Part shown: positions 43,321 through 51,689 of the stretch, in pieces
Layout: every line of letters begins with the position of its first letter
How positions within the stretch are numbered: position 1 is the stretch's first letter
Source of the DNA: DAHVFK01 sp035310985
GTDB lineage: Bacteria; Pseudomonadota; Gammaproteobacteria; Burkholderiales; SG8-39
Direction: 5' to 3'
NCBI GenBank assembly: GCA_035310985.1
Contig: DATGDH010000166.1
Location: forward strand, 1-64,000
DNA length: 64,000 nucleotides
The notes under the pieces: model-generated
Told to the model about the DNA's origin: nothing
What the model saw: only the letters and a program-made list of their open reading frames with translations
Databases searched by the model: none
Made by a program: the position numbers and the translations under genes

Positions 43321-43358
43321 CGCACATCAAGGCCGCAGCGCGGCCGGCGCCGAACACT
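43317..43358 (+). promoter_or_regulatory. FNR/Anr/Dnr box and -10 upstream of hemerythrin-DUF2249 gene
   Basis: TTGACGCACATCAA at 43317-43330 is followed after 22 bases by AACACT (43353-43358), a partial -10 match at class II spacing. Predicted transcript start is at or next to ATG 43365. The box overlaps the 3' end of the CtaA-like gene. Confidence 0.65.
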
Positions 43359-43364
43359 GCGCCG

Positions 43365-44039
43365 ATGCCGGGCATTTCCGAATCGCTTAGCGAGCACCAC
43401 CGCCAGTTCGAGCGCCTGATCGCCGCCGCCCGCAGGGCCGGCGAGGCGCGCGATTGGAACGCCTACCGCGCGCACCTGGAGGCGCTCGCCGCAGAGCTCG
43501 AGCGGCACATCGTGTTCGAAGAACGCGATCTGTTCACCGCCTTCGAGCGCACCACGCCTCAGGGCGGCGCCGTAACCGCCGCGATACGCGGCGAGCACAC
43601 CGAGATGCGCACGCTGCTCGCGCGCCTCGCCGCGGCGGCGCCGGCGGTCGATCCGGAGGGCTGCGGCGCCGAGCTTGAATCCCTCGAGCGCACGCTGCTG
43701 CGCCACGCCGCGCAGGAGGAAGGCATGCTGTACCGAGCCTGTGCGAAGCTGCCCGCGGCGCAGGCCGCTGCGCTGTCCGAAGGCATGCACCGCCTGGCCG
43801 AACCGGCGCCGGGCGAGAAGGCGACGCCAGAGCTCGACGTGCGCGGGCTCGAGCCGCCGGCGCCGATGATGCGCATCATGGAGGCGCTCGCGCGCGCACC
43901 GCAACAGACGCTGCGCGTGCGCATCCACCGCGAGCCGTTTCCGCTCTACGAGCTGCTCGCCGAGCGCGGATTCGGCTGGCGCACCACGCCGCTCGCCGAC
44001 GGCAGCTACGAGCTGCTCATCCGGCGCTCAGCGAGCTAG
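43365..44039 (+). CDS. Hemerythrin HHE domain - DUF2249 protein
   Basis: 224 residues. The first part (about 1-140) is a hemerythrin four-helix bundle with di-iron ligands in EHHRQFERL, ERHIVFEERDLF, GEHTEMRTLL and LLRHAAQEEGMLY. The last 70 residues are a DUF2249 domain (LDVRGLEPPAPMMRIMEALA, REPFPLYELLAERGF). Such proteins often accompany denitrification or heme-copper genes and may sense or bind oxygen or NO. I use ATG 43365 since the earlier TTG lies inside the FNR-type box. Confidence 0.85.
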   Translation: MPGISESLSEHHRQFERLIAAARRAGEARDWNAYRAHLEALAAELERHIVFEERDLFTAFERTTPQGGAVTAAIRGEHTEMRTLLARLAAAAPAVDPEGCGAELESLERTLLRHAAQEEGMLYRACAKLPAAQAAALSEGMHRLAEPAPGEKATPELDVRGLEPPAPMMRIMEALARAPQQTLRVRIHREPFPLYELLAERGFGWRTTPLADGSYELLIRRSAS

Positions 44040-45011
44040 GCGCCGGCGCATCCCAGGCGTCATCCACAGGCTGCCGTCGCGACCGGCGATCAGCGCGTCC
44101 AGCCCCGGCGTCGCTTCGACCAGGCGCCTGCCCGCCTTTTCGCCGAGCACCATGATCGCCACGCCCAGGCCGTCCAGCGCCTCGAGCCGCTCGGACACCA
44201 GCGTCACGCCGTGCACACCGGTCGACGGGTAGCCGGTGCGCGGATCGAGGATATGGTGGTAGCGCCGGCCGCCGCGCTCGAAGTACCGCTCGTAGTCCCC
44301 CGAGGAGGCGACGATGCCGCGCTCGATGCCGAGCACGCCGAGCAGCTTCTCCGGCACGCGCGGGTCGCGCAGCCCGACGCGCCAGGGCGGCGCGCCGTCG
44401 CGCGCGAAGCAGGCGACATCGCCGCCGCCGTTGACCAGCGCACGGCTGACGCCGTGCTGTTCCAGAAGCTCTGCTCCCGCCTGGATGATGTAGAGCTTTG
44501 CGATCCCGCCGAGATCGATGCGCATGCCCGGCCGCTCGAGGTACGCCGTCTGCGCGCGGACGTCCAGGCGCAGCTTGCGCCAGTCGACCAGCGGCAGGTT
44601 CGCCGCGACCTGCGCGGTCGTCGGCATGCGCGGGTCGTCGGCGCGGAAGCGCCAGCCGGTCAGTCCGCCGACCGTGACGTCGAAGGCGCCCCGCGTGCGC
44701 GCGGACATGCGCTGCGCGAGCTCGAGCACCCGCATCAGCTCGGGCGGTACCGCGACCGGATGCATGCCCGCCGCGCCGTTTATCGCGCTCACGACGCTCT
44801 TCGGATCGTAGTGGTTCATCATGTCCGACAGGCGCCCCATCTCACGGTAGGCGCCTTCGACCGCGCCATGCAGCGAGGCGTCGTCCGCGCCCTCCGCGAT
44901 CACCTCGACCAGCGTGCCCATCAGCGGGCGCTGCTCGTCGACGCGCGCGGCGTTGACCGCGCCTGCGTCGAACGCAAGGAGAAGCAAAAGAAGGCTGCGG
45001 GCGAATTTCAT
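44028..45011 (-). CDS. apbE: ApbE, FAD:protein FMN transferase
   Basis: Periplasmic flavin transferase, 327 residues with a signal peptide (to about residue 21). Blocks: MGTLVEV, FDVTVGGLTGW, RIDLGGIAKLYII (usual GGIAKGYA, here KLYI), VNGGGDVACFA and YHHILDPRTGYPSTGV. It covalently attaches FMN to a Ser/Thr in S-G-A-T-type motifs, such as the one in NirI 600 bases away. It converges with the hemerythrin gene (12-base overlap). Confidence 0.93.
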   Translation of the reverse strand: MKFARSLLLLLLAFDAGAVNAARVDEQRPLMGTLVEVIAEGADDASLHGAVEGAYREMGRLSDMMNHYDPKSVVSAINGAAGMHPVAVPPELMRVLELAQRMSARTRGAFDVTVGGLTGWRFRADDPRMPTTAQVAANLPLVDWRKLRLDVRAQTAYLERPGMRIDLGGIAKLYIIQAGAELLEQHGVSRALVNGGGDVACFARDGAPPWRVGLRDPRVPEKLLGVLGIERGIVASSGDYERYFERGGRRYHHILDPRTGYPSTGVHGVTLVSERLEALDGLGVAIMVLGEKAGRRLVEATPGLDALIAGRDGSLWMTPGMRRRLAR

Positions 45012-45027
45012 GCGTCGGGCAGGGTTC

Positions 45028-45070
45028 CTGATCCGAATCAATGCAGTGGCCCGGAACGAGTATCTACAAT
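45028..45070 (+). promoter_or_regulatory. FNR/Anr-like promoter of the cytochrome c5 gene
   Basis: CTGATCCGAATCAA at 45028-45041 (one mismatch to TTGAT-N4-ATCAA) is followed after 23 bases by TACAAT (45065-45070), five of six matches to the -10 consensus. Predicted start near 45077, 24 bases before ATG 45101. Confidence 0.65.
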
Positions 45071-45100
45071 TGCCGCCACGATAGCCATCGAGGGGTGACG

Positions 45101-45511
45101 ATGCTCAAGAGAACTCTGCTGTCGCTGCTGGTGGCGACCGCGCTCGGCGCCTGCGGCAAATCCGAGGCCCCCCAACCCGCGCCACCGCCGGCGACCACTA
45201 CTGCGCCGGCTCCCACGCAGGCCGCTTCGGCGCCTGCCCCCGCCGCCGCGGGCGACATCGCCAAGGGCGAGGAGGTCTACAAGAAAACCTGCGTCGTGTG
45301 CCACGGCGCAGGCGTCGCCGGCGCACCCAAATTCGGCAACAAGGAGGATTGGGGTCCGCGCATCGCCCAGGGCAAGGACACGCTCTATCAGCACGCGCTG
45401 AAAGGCTTCACGGGGTCGAAGGGCGCGATGCCGCCCAAGGGTGGGAATCTCGCCCTGTCCGACGACGACGTGAAGGCAGGCGTCGACTACATGGTCTCCA
45501 AGGCTCAGTAG
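45101..45511 (+). CDS. Cytochrome c5-type lipoprotein
   Basis: 136 residues with lipobox LGAC (Cys18), a Pro/Ala-rich linker (about 24-50) and one cytochrome c domain with CVVCH heme site and distal Met region GAMPPKGG. Likely a membrane-tethered periplasmic electron carrier, possibly donating to NirS or to the heme-copper enzyme. It is expressed from its own FNR-like promoter. Confidence 0.88.
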   Translation: MLKRTLLSLLVATALGACGKSEAPQPAPPPATTTAPAPTQAASAPAPAAAGDIAKGEEVYKKTCVVCHGAGVAGAPKFGNKEDWGPRIAQGKDTLYQHALKGFTGSKGAMPPKGGNLALSDDDVKAGVDYMVSKAQ

Positions 45512-45576
45512 GCCGGGCCTAGCGTAGCAAGGGGTCTCGGCGAGCAGGTCGACGATCGCGCGCGGCGCACTAGAGT

Positions 45577-45618
45577 TTGATCCGCATCAATTCCGCGGAT
45601 AGGTTTCCCTTCGACACT
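45577..45618 (+). promoter_or_regulatory. FNR/Anr/Dnr class II promoter of nirI
   Basis: Perfect TTGATCCGCATCAA at 45577-45590, then 22 bases, then GACACT (45613-45618) as a partial -10. Predicted start near 45625, just before ATG 45628. Confidence 0.72.
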
Positions 45619-45627
45619 GCACGCTGC

Positions 45628-47133
45628 ATGCTCAGATTGCTTCTTGGCTTTGCGCTGGCTCTGGCCTTCGTCACGGGAATGGCGCGCGCGGAGGACGTTG
45701 GCGCCGCCTACCCGCAGGCGAAAAGCTTCTTTCCCGAAGCCGACCGCTTCGGCGCGTTCGAGGGATCGCCGCGCGCCGCGCCGGCCTACCGGGACGGCAA
45801 GCTCGTCGGCTGGCTGTTCCTCACCAGCGACGTGGTGCGCATCCCGGCCTATTCGGGCAAGCCGATCAACAGCCTGGTGGGCTTCGATCTCTCCGGCACG
45901 ATCCGCGGCATCGCCATCGTCGGCCACGAAGAGCCGATCCTCGCGGCCGGCGTGAGCGAGGCGCAGTTGCACGCCTTCAGCGACCAGTACCGCGGCAAGA
46001 GCGTCTTCGACCGCGTCACGATCGGCGCCCCGCGCCCGGGCTACGTCGCGGTGGACACCATTTCGGGCGCCACGATCACGGTGATGGTGCAGAACCAGAC
46101 CGTGATGCAAGCCGCGCGCCTGGTGGCCGAGTCGCGCGGGCTCGCGCCCGGAAGCGGAGCCAGCGCCGGCAAGAGGGTCGAGGAGCCGCTCTGGGAAGTG
46201 GTTTGGAAGCAGCGCAAATTCCGCATCGGCGTGCTGATCGCCGGCCTCGCGGTGCTGACGCTCATCCTCGTGCTGCAGGACTGGCTGGCGCGCTACCCGG
46301 CTTTCCTCGGTTATCTCCGGCGCAGCTTCCTGCTCTACACGATCTTCTTCATCGGCTGGTTCGGTCTGGCGCAACTCTCGGTGGTGCAGGTGCTCACCTT
46401 CGTGCACGCCGCGCTGCGCGACTTCAAGTGGGAGAACTTCCTCATCGACCCGATGCTGTTCATCCTGTGGGGCTTCGTCGCGGTGACGCTGCTCTTGTGG
46501 GGTCGCGGCGTGTACTGCGGCTGGCTGTGCCCGTTCGGCGCCATGCAGGAGCTCTTGCAGCAGGCGGCGAAGCGCTTCAAGGTCCCTCAGCTCGAGTTTC
46601 CGGACGTGGTGCACGAGCGGCTGTGGGGCGTGAAGTACGTGATCCTGATCGTGCTGTTCGGCCTGTCGCTGCAATCGATGGGCCAGGCGGTGCGCTACGC
46701 CGAGATCGAGCCGTTCAAGACCGCGATCACACTCAGGTTCGAGCGCGAATGGCCGTTCGTGCTGTACGCCGCCGGGCTGCTCGCGGTGTCGCTCGTCAAC
46801 CGCAAGTTCTTCTGCAAGTACCTGTGCCCCCTGGGCGCGGCGCTGTCGATCCCGGGGCGCTTTCGGGTGTTCGACTGGTGGCTGCGGCGCCGCAAGGAGT
46901 GCGGCCGCCCCTGCCAGACCTGCGCCAACGAATGCGAGGTGCGCGCCATCCGGCCGACCGGCGAGATCAATGCCAACGAGTGCCACTACTGCCTGGACTG
47001 CCAGGTGACCTACTACAGCGACCGCAAGTGCGCCCCCCTGATCGAGCGGCGCCTCAAGCGCGAGGAGCGCGCACGCAAGCTGGCCGCACATCCTTTGATA
47101 CACGTCAAGTCGCCCCCGCGCCCCAAAGCCTAG
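45628..47133 (+). CDS. nirI: NirI/NosR-family flavoprotein-polyferredoxin membrane regulator
   Basis: 501 residues: signal peptide, periplasmic FMN-binding domain (about 30-175; FMN attachment site in DTISGATITV), about five TM helices, and cytoplasmic or membrane-edge polyferredoxin motifs (CGWLCPFG, CKYLCPLG, CQTCANECEVRAI, CHYCLDC). NirI is required for nirS expression or for NirS activity in Paracoccus; NosR is the paralogue for nos. Placement directly before nirS favours NirI. ApbE next door would flavinylate it. Confidence 0.88.
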   Translation: MLRLLLGFALALAFVTGMARAEDVGAAYPQAKSFFPEADRFGAFEGSPRAAPAYRDGKLVGWLFLTSDVVRIPAYSGKPINSLVGFDLSGTIRGIAIVGHEEPILAAGVSEAQLHAFSDQYRGKSVFDRVTIGAPRPGYVAVDTISGATITVMVQNQTVMQAARLVAESRGLAPGSGASAGKRVEEPLWEVVWKQRKFRIGVLIAGLAVLTLILVLQDWLARYPAFLGYLRRSFLLYTIFFIGWFGLAQLSVVQVLTFVHAALRDFKWENFLIDPMLFILWGFVAVTLLLWGRGVYCGWLCPFGAMQELLQQAAKRFKVPQLEFPDVVHERLWGVKYVILIVLFGLSLQSMGQAVRYAEIEPFKTAITLRFEREWPFVLYAAGLLAVSLVNRKFFCKYLCPLGAALSIPGRFRVFDWWLRRRKECGRPCQTCANECEVRAIRPTGEINANECHYCLDCQVTYYSDRKCAPLIERRLKREERARKLAAHPLIHVKSPPRPKA

Positions 47134-47136
47134 ATT
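47095..47136 (+). promoter_or_regulatory. FNR/Anr/Dnr class II promoter of nirS
   Basis: TTGATACACGTCAA at 47095-47108, then exactly 22 bases, then TAGATT (47131-47136), four of six -10 matches. Predicted start near 47143, 38 bases before the nirS ATG at 47181. The box lies in the last codons of nirI. Confidence 0.8.
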
Positions 47137-47180
47137 GACGCCTCAGTAAGGGATTAAAAACCAACCGCTGAGGAACCCCC

Positions 47181-48944
47181 ATGACCACCCCTGTTCAACG
47201 GCTGCAGCGCGCCGCGCTCGCCGCGGCCGTCGCACTGGCGATGACCTCCGCCTTCGGGCAGTCGAAAGACGAGAAGCCGGTGCACCCCGGCACGCCGCCT
47301 TCCGAGCTGATGTACAAGGGCGCGCCGGTGCCGATCAAGCCCGGCGAGGCGGAAACGGTCGTCGAGCCGAAGGCGCCGCCGATGACCAAGGAAGAGTTCG
47401 AGGAAGCGAAGACGATCTACTTCCAGCGCTGCGCCGGTTGCCATGGCGTGCTCAGAAAAGGCGCCACCGGCAAGCCGCTCACCCCGGACATCACGCTCGC
47501 GCGCGGCACTGATTACCTCAAGGTGTTCATCAACTACGGCTCGCCCGCCGGCATGCCCAACTGGGGCACCTCGGGCCAGCTGACCGACAAGCAGGTCGAC
47601 ATCATGGCGCGCTTCCTGCAGCAGCCGCCTCCGGTGCCGCCCGAGTTCGGCCTGGCGGAGATGAAGGCGTCCTGGAAGGTGATCGTGCCGCCCGACCAGC
47701 GGCCGAAGAAGCAGATGAACAAGCTGGACCTGCAGAATCTCTTCTCGGTGACGCTGCGCGACGCCGGGCAGGTGGCACTGGTCGACGGCGACTCGAAGAA
47801 GATCGTCAGCGTAATCGACACCGGCTACGCGGTGCACATCTCGCGCCTGTCGTCCTCCGGCCGCTACCTGTACGTGATCGGGCGCGACGCGCAGATCAAT
47901 TTGATCGACCTTTGGATGGAGCATCCCGCCAACGTCGCGGTGATCAAGGTGGGACTGGAGGCACGCTCGGTCGACAGCTCCAAGTACAAGGGCTGGGAGG
48001 ACAAGTACGCGATCGCGGGCTCGTACTGGCCGCCGCAGTTCACCATCATGAAGGGCGACACGCTCGAGCCGCTCAAGATCGTCTCGACGCGCGGCATGAT
48101 CGTCGGCACGCAGGAATACCACCCCGAGCCGCGCGTGGCGTCGATCGTCTCGTCGCATTACCACCCCGAGTTCGTGGTGAACGTGAAGGAGACCGGCCAG
48201 ACGCTGATGGTCAACTACTCCGACATCGACAACCTGCGCGTCACCTCGATCGGCACCGCGCGCTTCCTGCACGACGGCGGGTTCGACTCGACCAAGCGCT
48301 ACTTCCTGGTCGCGGCGAACACCTCCAACAAGATCGCGGTGATCGACACCAAGGACGACAAGCTGGTGAAGCTGGTGGACGTGGGCAAGATCCCGCACCC
48401 GGGGCGCGGCGCGAATTTCGTCGATCCGAAGTACGGACCGGTCTGGGCCACCGGCGACCTGGGCGACGACGAGATCACCGTGATCGGCACCGACCCGGCA
48501 CGGCCGGAGGTGCACTACGAGGGACATCCGAAGAACGCTTGGAAAGTCGTGCGCGTGCTTAAGAGCCAGGGTGGCGGGTCGCTGTTCATCAAGACCCATC
48601 CCAAGTCGCACCACCTGTACGTCGACAACGCGCTCAACCCCGATCCGAAGATCAGCTCCACGGTCGCGGTGTACGACGTCAGGAACCTCGACAAGGGCTT
48701 CATCGTGCTGCCGATCGCCGACTGGAGCGGCATCAAGGACGGCCCGCGGCGCGTCGTGCAGCCCGAGTACAACAAGGCTGGCGACGAGGTGTGGTTCTCG
48801 GTCTGGAACGGCAAGGAGCAGGAGTCGGCGCTGGTCGTGGTCGACGACAAGACCCTCAAGCTCAAGGCCGTGATCAAGGACAAGCGCCTGATCACCCCGA
48901 CCGGCAAGTTCAACGTCTACAACACGCAGCACGATGTCTACTGA
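47181..48944 (+). CDS. nirS: NirS, cytochrome cd1 nitrite reductase
   Basis: Periplasmic nitrite reductase reducing nitrite to NO, 587 residues with a signal peptide (to about 26). The heme c site is C84-A-G-C87-H88. The eight-bladed heme d1 propeller has the d1 axial His in YAVHISRL (H219), the active-site His in SSHYHPEFVVN (H326/H328) and in IPHPGRGANF (H406). The C-terminus ITPTGKFNVYNTQHDVY is that of canonical NirS. The gene is followed by its cytochrome c551. NirS marks this organism as a denitrifier. Confidence 0.97.
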   Translation: MTTPVQRLQRAALAAAVALAMTSAFGQSKDEKPVHPGTPPSELMYKGAPVPIKPGEAETVVEPKAPPMTKEEFEEAKTIYFQRCAGCHGVLRKGATGKPLTPDITLARGTDYLKVFINYGSPAGMPNWGTSGQLTDKQVDIMARFLQQPPPVPPEFGLAEMKASWKVIVPPDQRPKKQMNKLDLQNLFSVTLRDAGQVALVDGDSKKIVSVIDTGYAVHISRLSSSGRYLYVIGRDAQINLIDLWMEHPANVAVIKVGLEARSVDSSKYKGWEDKYAIAGSYWPPQFTIMKGDTLEPLKIVSTRGMIVGTQEYHPEPRVASIVSSHYHPEFVVNVKETGQTLMVNYSDIDNLRVTSIGTARFLHDGGFDSTKRYFLVAANTSNKIAVIDTKDDKLVKLVDVGKIPHPGRGANFVDPKYGPVWATGDLGDDEITVIGTDPARPEVHYEGHPKNAWKVVRVLKSQGGGSLFIKTHPKSHHLYVDNALNPDPKISSTVAVYDVRNLDKGFIVLPIADWSGIKDGPRRVVQPEYNKAGDEVWFSVWNGKEQESALVVVDDKTLKLKAVIKDKRLITPTGKFNVYNTQHDVY

Positions 48945-48957
48945 AAGAGGAACGCGC

Positions 48958-49278
48958 ATGAAACGCAACGCAACCGCACTGCTCGCCGCGCTCGGCGCAG
49001 CCGCGCTCATCGCCGCGCCCGCCGCCAAGGCGGACGAGGCGATGGCGAAAAAGTACAATTGCCTCGCCTGCCACACGGTCGACAAGAAGGTCGTCGGCCC
49101 GGCCTACAAGGACGTGGCGAAGAAATACAAGGGGCAAGCCGACGCAGAGGCGAAGCTTATCGAAAAGGTGAAGAAGGGCGGCAGCGGCGTGTGGGGTCCG
49201 ATTCCCATGCCGCCGAACACCGCCGTGCCCGACGCCGACGTCAAGGCGCTCGTGGAGTGGATTCTCAAGCAGGGCTGA
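48958..49278 (+). CDS. nirM: Cytochrome c551 (NirM-like)
   Basis: 106 residues with a signal peptide (to about 25, APAAKA) and a class I cytochrome c with CLACH and distal Met in PIPMPPN. It is the usual electron donor of NirS and starts 13 bases after nirS, behind an AAAGAGG ribosome site. Confidence 0.93.
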   Translation: MKRNATALLAALGAAALIAAPAAKADEAMAKKYNCLACHTVDKKVVGPAYKDVAKKYKGQADAEAKLIEKVKKGGSGVWGPIPMPPNTAVPDADVKALVEWILKQG

Positions 49279-49283
49279 TCGCC

Positions 49284-49345
49284 GCGCGCCCATAAGGCGC
49301 GCGTCGGACGAGGGAGCGGGGGCAAAACCCCCGCTCCTTTTATTT
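49284..49345 (+). terminator. Tandem hairpins with strong intrinsic terminator after nirS-nirM
   Basis: A seven-base stem (GCGCGCC/GGCGCGC, loop CATAA, 49284-49302) precedes a perfect ten-base stem (GGAGCGGGGG at 49313-49322, CCCCCGCTCC at 49328-49337, loop CAAAA), followed by TTTTATTT. This is the clearest rho-independent terminator in the window. The T-tract includes the ubiT stop codon on the other strand. Confidence 0.9.
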
Positions 49346-49738
49346 GCGCGCCAGGCGTGCCGAGAGCCGAGCGAGCGGCCGCGGCAGCATGTCCCAGTCC
49401 ACGGCGTCTAGCGCGTTCTTCACCACGAGACCCAGCTCGGTGTCGCCCTCGATCGCCAGGCGCCGGGTGAAGAACAGCGTATCCGGGTCCTCGCGCCGCA
49501 GCGCGAGCGCGAGGTAGTCGCGCGGCGCGGCGCGGATGACGACGTCCGGCTGGCCATGCGCCGGCAGAAAGCTGCGGCCGACGAGCGATACGGTGACGCC
49601 GAGGCGCGGCGCAGCGAGCTCGATGCGCACCCGCTTGCCCGCCGCCGGTTCGAGCGCCGAATGCGACAGCAGGCCGGTACGCAGCGCGACGTTCAGCGCC
49701 GCGCAAAGCGCCAGTGCGGGCGGCAGCTCGTGCAGCAT
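49340..49738 (-). CDS. ubiT: UbiT-like SCP2-domain protein
   Basis: 132-residue protein with an SCP2 sterol-carrier-like fold (RVRIELAAPRLGVTVSLVGRSFLPAHGQPDVVIRA, FTRRLAIEGDTELGLVVKNALD). UbiT binds lipid precursors in oxygen-independent ubiquinone synthesis. It overlaps ubiV in TGATG. The ubiU-ubiV-ubiT order supports the assignment. Confidence 0.9.
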   Translation of the reverse strand: MLHELPPALALCAALNVALRTGLLSHSALEPAAGKRVRIELAAPRLGVTVSLVGRSFLPAHGQPDVVIRAAPRDYLALALRREDPDTLFFTRRLAIEGDTELGLVVKNALDAVDWDMLPRPLARLSARLARK

Positions 49739-50598
49739 CACGATCGCTCGAGCCCCGGACGGCCGCGCCAGAAGCCGTCGCAGTCGTTCGCCGCGTCGCT
49801 CACCGGCGCCGGGGCACCGTCGCACGCTGCGCGCCACGCACGCAGCGCCTCGACGGTGCCCTCGGACTGCGGGCTCACCCGCAGCACGTCCACGCCGGCC
49901 TCCCTGAGGGACGCGATCTGGTTGATCAGGTTGTACACGCGCGCCGACTGCGTCTGCACGCCGTTCAGCGTGAGGAACGGCTCGCCCTCGCGCGTGTCGA
50001 GCGGCAGCCCGTCCGGATAGCCGAGGCAGCGGTACTCGCAGGATTCCTTCTGCAGCTTGAAGCGCCGCGCGGTGAAGCAGCGCGCCGAGAACGCGAGCGG
50101 CAGCCTGCCCCAGGCGAACAGCTCGCATTCGAGACCGGCCGGCCGCGCGCCGAGCACGCCTTCGAGCATGGCGCGCGAGGTCTCGACTGGCGCCACCCAG
50201 CGCGTCGCGCCGAGCTCGGCCATGAGCGCGAGCGTTTCCGGGTTGTAAATGTTCAGGTGCGGCCCCGCGACCCAGCCGGCGCGGCCCGCCAGCAGCCTGA
50301 CCGCGCCCATGTCGTTCGCCTCGACACGCAGGCGCCCGTTGTCCGTGACGCGGCGCACGAGCTTCAGGTCGCCCGCGCCCTCGACGAGCGCCTGCGCCGA
50401 GAGCACCGGCTCCTTGCCGTGCGCGGCGAGCAGGTCCGCGATCTCGAGCCAGTCCTCGAATGCGAGCTCGTGGCGCCGCGAGCACACCACCTCGCCCAGG
50501 TATACCGTGTCGACCGGCGCCTCGGCGATCCCGGCGTAGAACTCGAGCACCCGGCCCCGCGGCCAGTAGTAGAGAAGCGGTCCCAGCGAGAGCTTCAT
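49738..50598 (-). CDS. ubiV: UbiV, oxygen-independent ubiquinone hydroxylation, U32 family
   Basis: 286-residue U32-peptidase-like protein that forms a heterodimer with UbiU and hydroxylates ubiquinone intermediates without O2. Candidate [4Fe-4S] cysteines are in VVCSRRHEL, RCFTARRF and ESCEYRCLGYP. LSLGPLLYYWPRG is the typical N-terminus. It overlaps ubiU by four bases. Confidence 0.92.
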   Translation of the reverse strand: MKLSLGPLLYYWPRGRVLEFYAGIAEAPVDTVYLGEVVCSRRHELAFEDWLEIADLLAAHGKEPVLSAQALVEGAGDLKLVRRVTDNGRLRVEANDMGAVRLLAGRAGWVAGPHLNIYNPETLALMAELGATRWVAPVETSRAMLEGVLGARPAGLECELFAWGRLPLAFSARCFTARRFKLQKESCEYRCLGYPDGLPLDTREGEPFLTLNGVQTQSARVYNLINQIASLREAGVDVLRVSPQSEGTVEALRAWRAACDGAPAPVSDAANDCDGFWRGRPGLERS

Positions 50599-51590
50599 TT
50601 CCAGGGCCTGGAAAAGGCGCCGAGCGTGTGCTGGCTGCCCTCGGCGTTCCGGTCGAGCGCCGCCATCCACTCGCGCCGCGGCGCGAAGCGCGCGCCCTCG
50701 CGGCACGCGGCGTCGATCGCCTCGCGCCACACCCGAGTCACCTGCGCGACGTACGCCGGGCTCCTCTGGCGCCCCTCGATCTTCACCGCGCGCACGCCGA
50801 TGGCGAGGAACTCGGGCAGCATCTCGAGCGCGTTCAGGCTCGCTGGTTCCTCGATCGCGTAGTAGGTCGCGCCGTCGACTTCGAAGCGCCCCTTGCACAG
50901 CGTGGGATACGCGGCGCCCTCGCCCTTCGCGTAACGGTCGATGAGCACCCCGTTCAGGCGCGACTCCAGCCCCGCCGGCGTCGCGTGCCAGCGTACCGCG
51001 CGCGCCGGCGAGCACGCGCCGAAGGTGTTCGGTGAATCGCCGCAGGCGTAGGCCGACAGCGCGCAGCGCCCCTCGACCATCACGCACAGCCCGCCGAAGC
51101 CGAACACCTCGATCTCGACCGGGGTGTTCTTCACGACGTACTCCACCTGTGCGAGCGAAAGCACGCGCGGCAGCACCGCGCGCGTCACGCCGAAGTGCTC
51201 GTGGAAGAAATTGATCGCCTCGTGGCTGGTGGCCGAACTCTGCACCGAGAGATGCAGCGCGAGGCGCGGATGGCTGCGCGCCGCGTGGCGCATCAGCCCG
51301 GGGTCCGCGGCGATCACGGCGTCGATGCCCGCCGCGTCGGCGCGCTCGAGCGCCGCCGTCCAGCGCCGCCAGGTCGCCGCCTGCGGATAAGTGTTGACCG
51401 CCAGCACCACTCTGCGGCCGCGCGCATGCGCGTAGCGCGCGCCCTCGGCGAGCGCGGCGTCGTCGAAGTTCAGCCCCGCGAAGTTGCGCGCGTTGGTATC
51501 GTCGCGCAGGCCCAGGTATACCCAGTCGGCACCGTTGTCGATCGCGGCCTTGAGTGCCGGCAGGCCGCCGGCGGGACAGACGAGTTCCAC
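50595..51590 (-). CDS. ubiU: UbiU, oxygen-independent ubiquinone hydroxylation, U32 family
   Basis: 331 residues, U32 family, partner of UbiV. It starts with VELVCPAGGLPALKAAIDNGADWVYLG and has the four-Cys iron-sulfur region (GGLCVMVEGRC, ACGDSP, LCKGRF). GTG 51590 is preceded by TAGAAT seven bases upstream, suggesting a leaderless mRNA. An FNR-like site lies further upstream. It supplies ubiquinone during denitrifying growth. Confidence 0.92.
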   Translation of the reverse strand: MELVCPAGGLPALKAAIDNGADWVYLGLRDDTNARNFAGLNFDDAALAEGARYAHARGRRVVLAVNTYPQAATWRRWTAALERADAAGIDAVIAADPGLMRHAARSHPRLALHLSVQSSATSHEAINFFHEHFGVTRAVLPRVLSLAQVEYVVKNTPVEIEVFGFGGLCVMVEGRCALSAYACGDSPNTFGACSPARAVRWHATPAGLESRLNGVLIDRYAKGEGAAYPTLCKGRFEVDGATYYAIEEPASLNALEMLPEFLAIGVRAVKIEGRQRSPAYVAQVTRVWREAIDAACREGARFAPRREWMAALDRNAEGSQHTLGAFSRPWK

Positions 51591-51635
51591 AGCTGCGATT
51601 CTAGATTGCGCGCGCGCCGCGTTCCGTCGGCGATC

Positions 51636-51649
51636 ATGATGTGGATCAA
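51636..51649. promoter_or_regulatory. FNR-like palindrome between ubiU and DUF3175 gene
   Basis: ATGATGTGGATCAA has one mismatch to TTGAT-N4-ATCAA. The -10 for ubiU (TAGAAT at 51598-51603, minus strand) would put the box centre near -51, not the class II position, so activation geometry is unusual. E. coli ubiUV is FNR-controlled, which makes the site worth attention. Confidence 0.45.
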
Positions 51650-51689
51650 GGATTGGCGCACTATCGCGCCGCGGGCGCAGAATTCCGGC

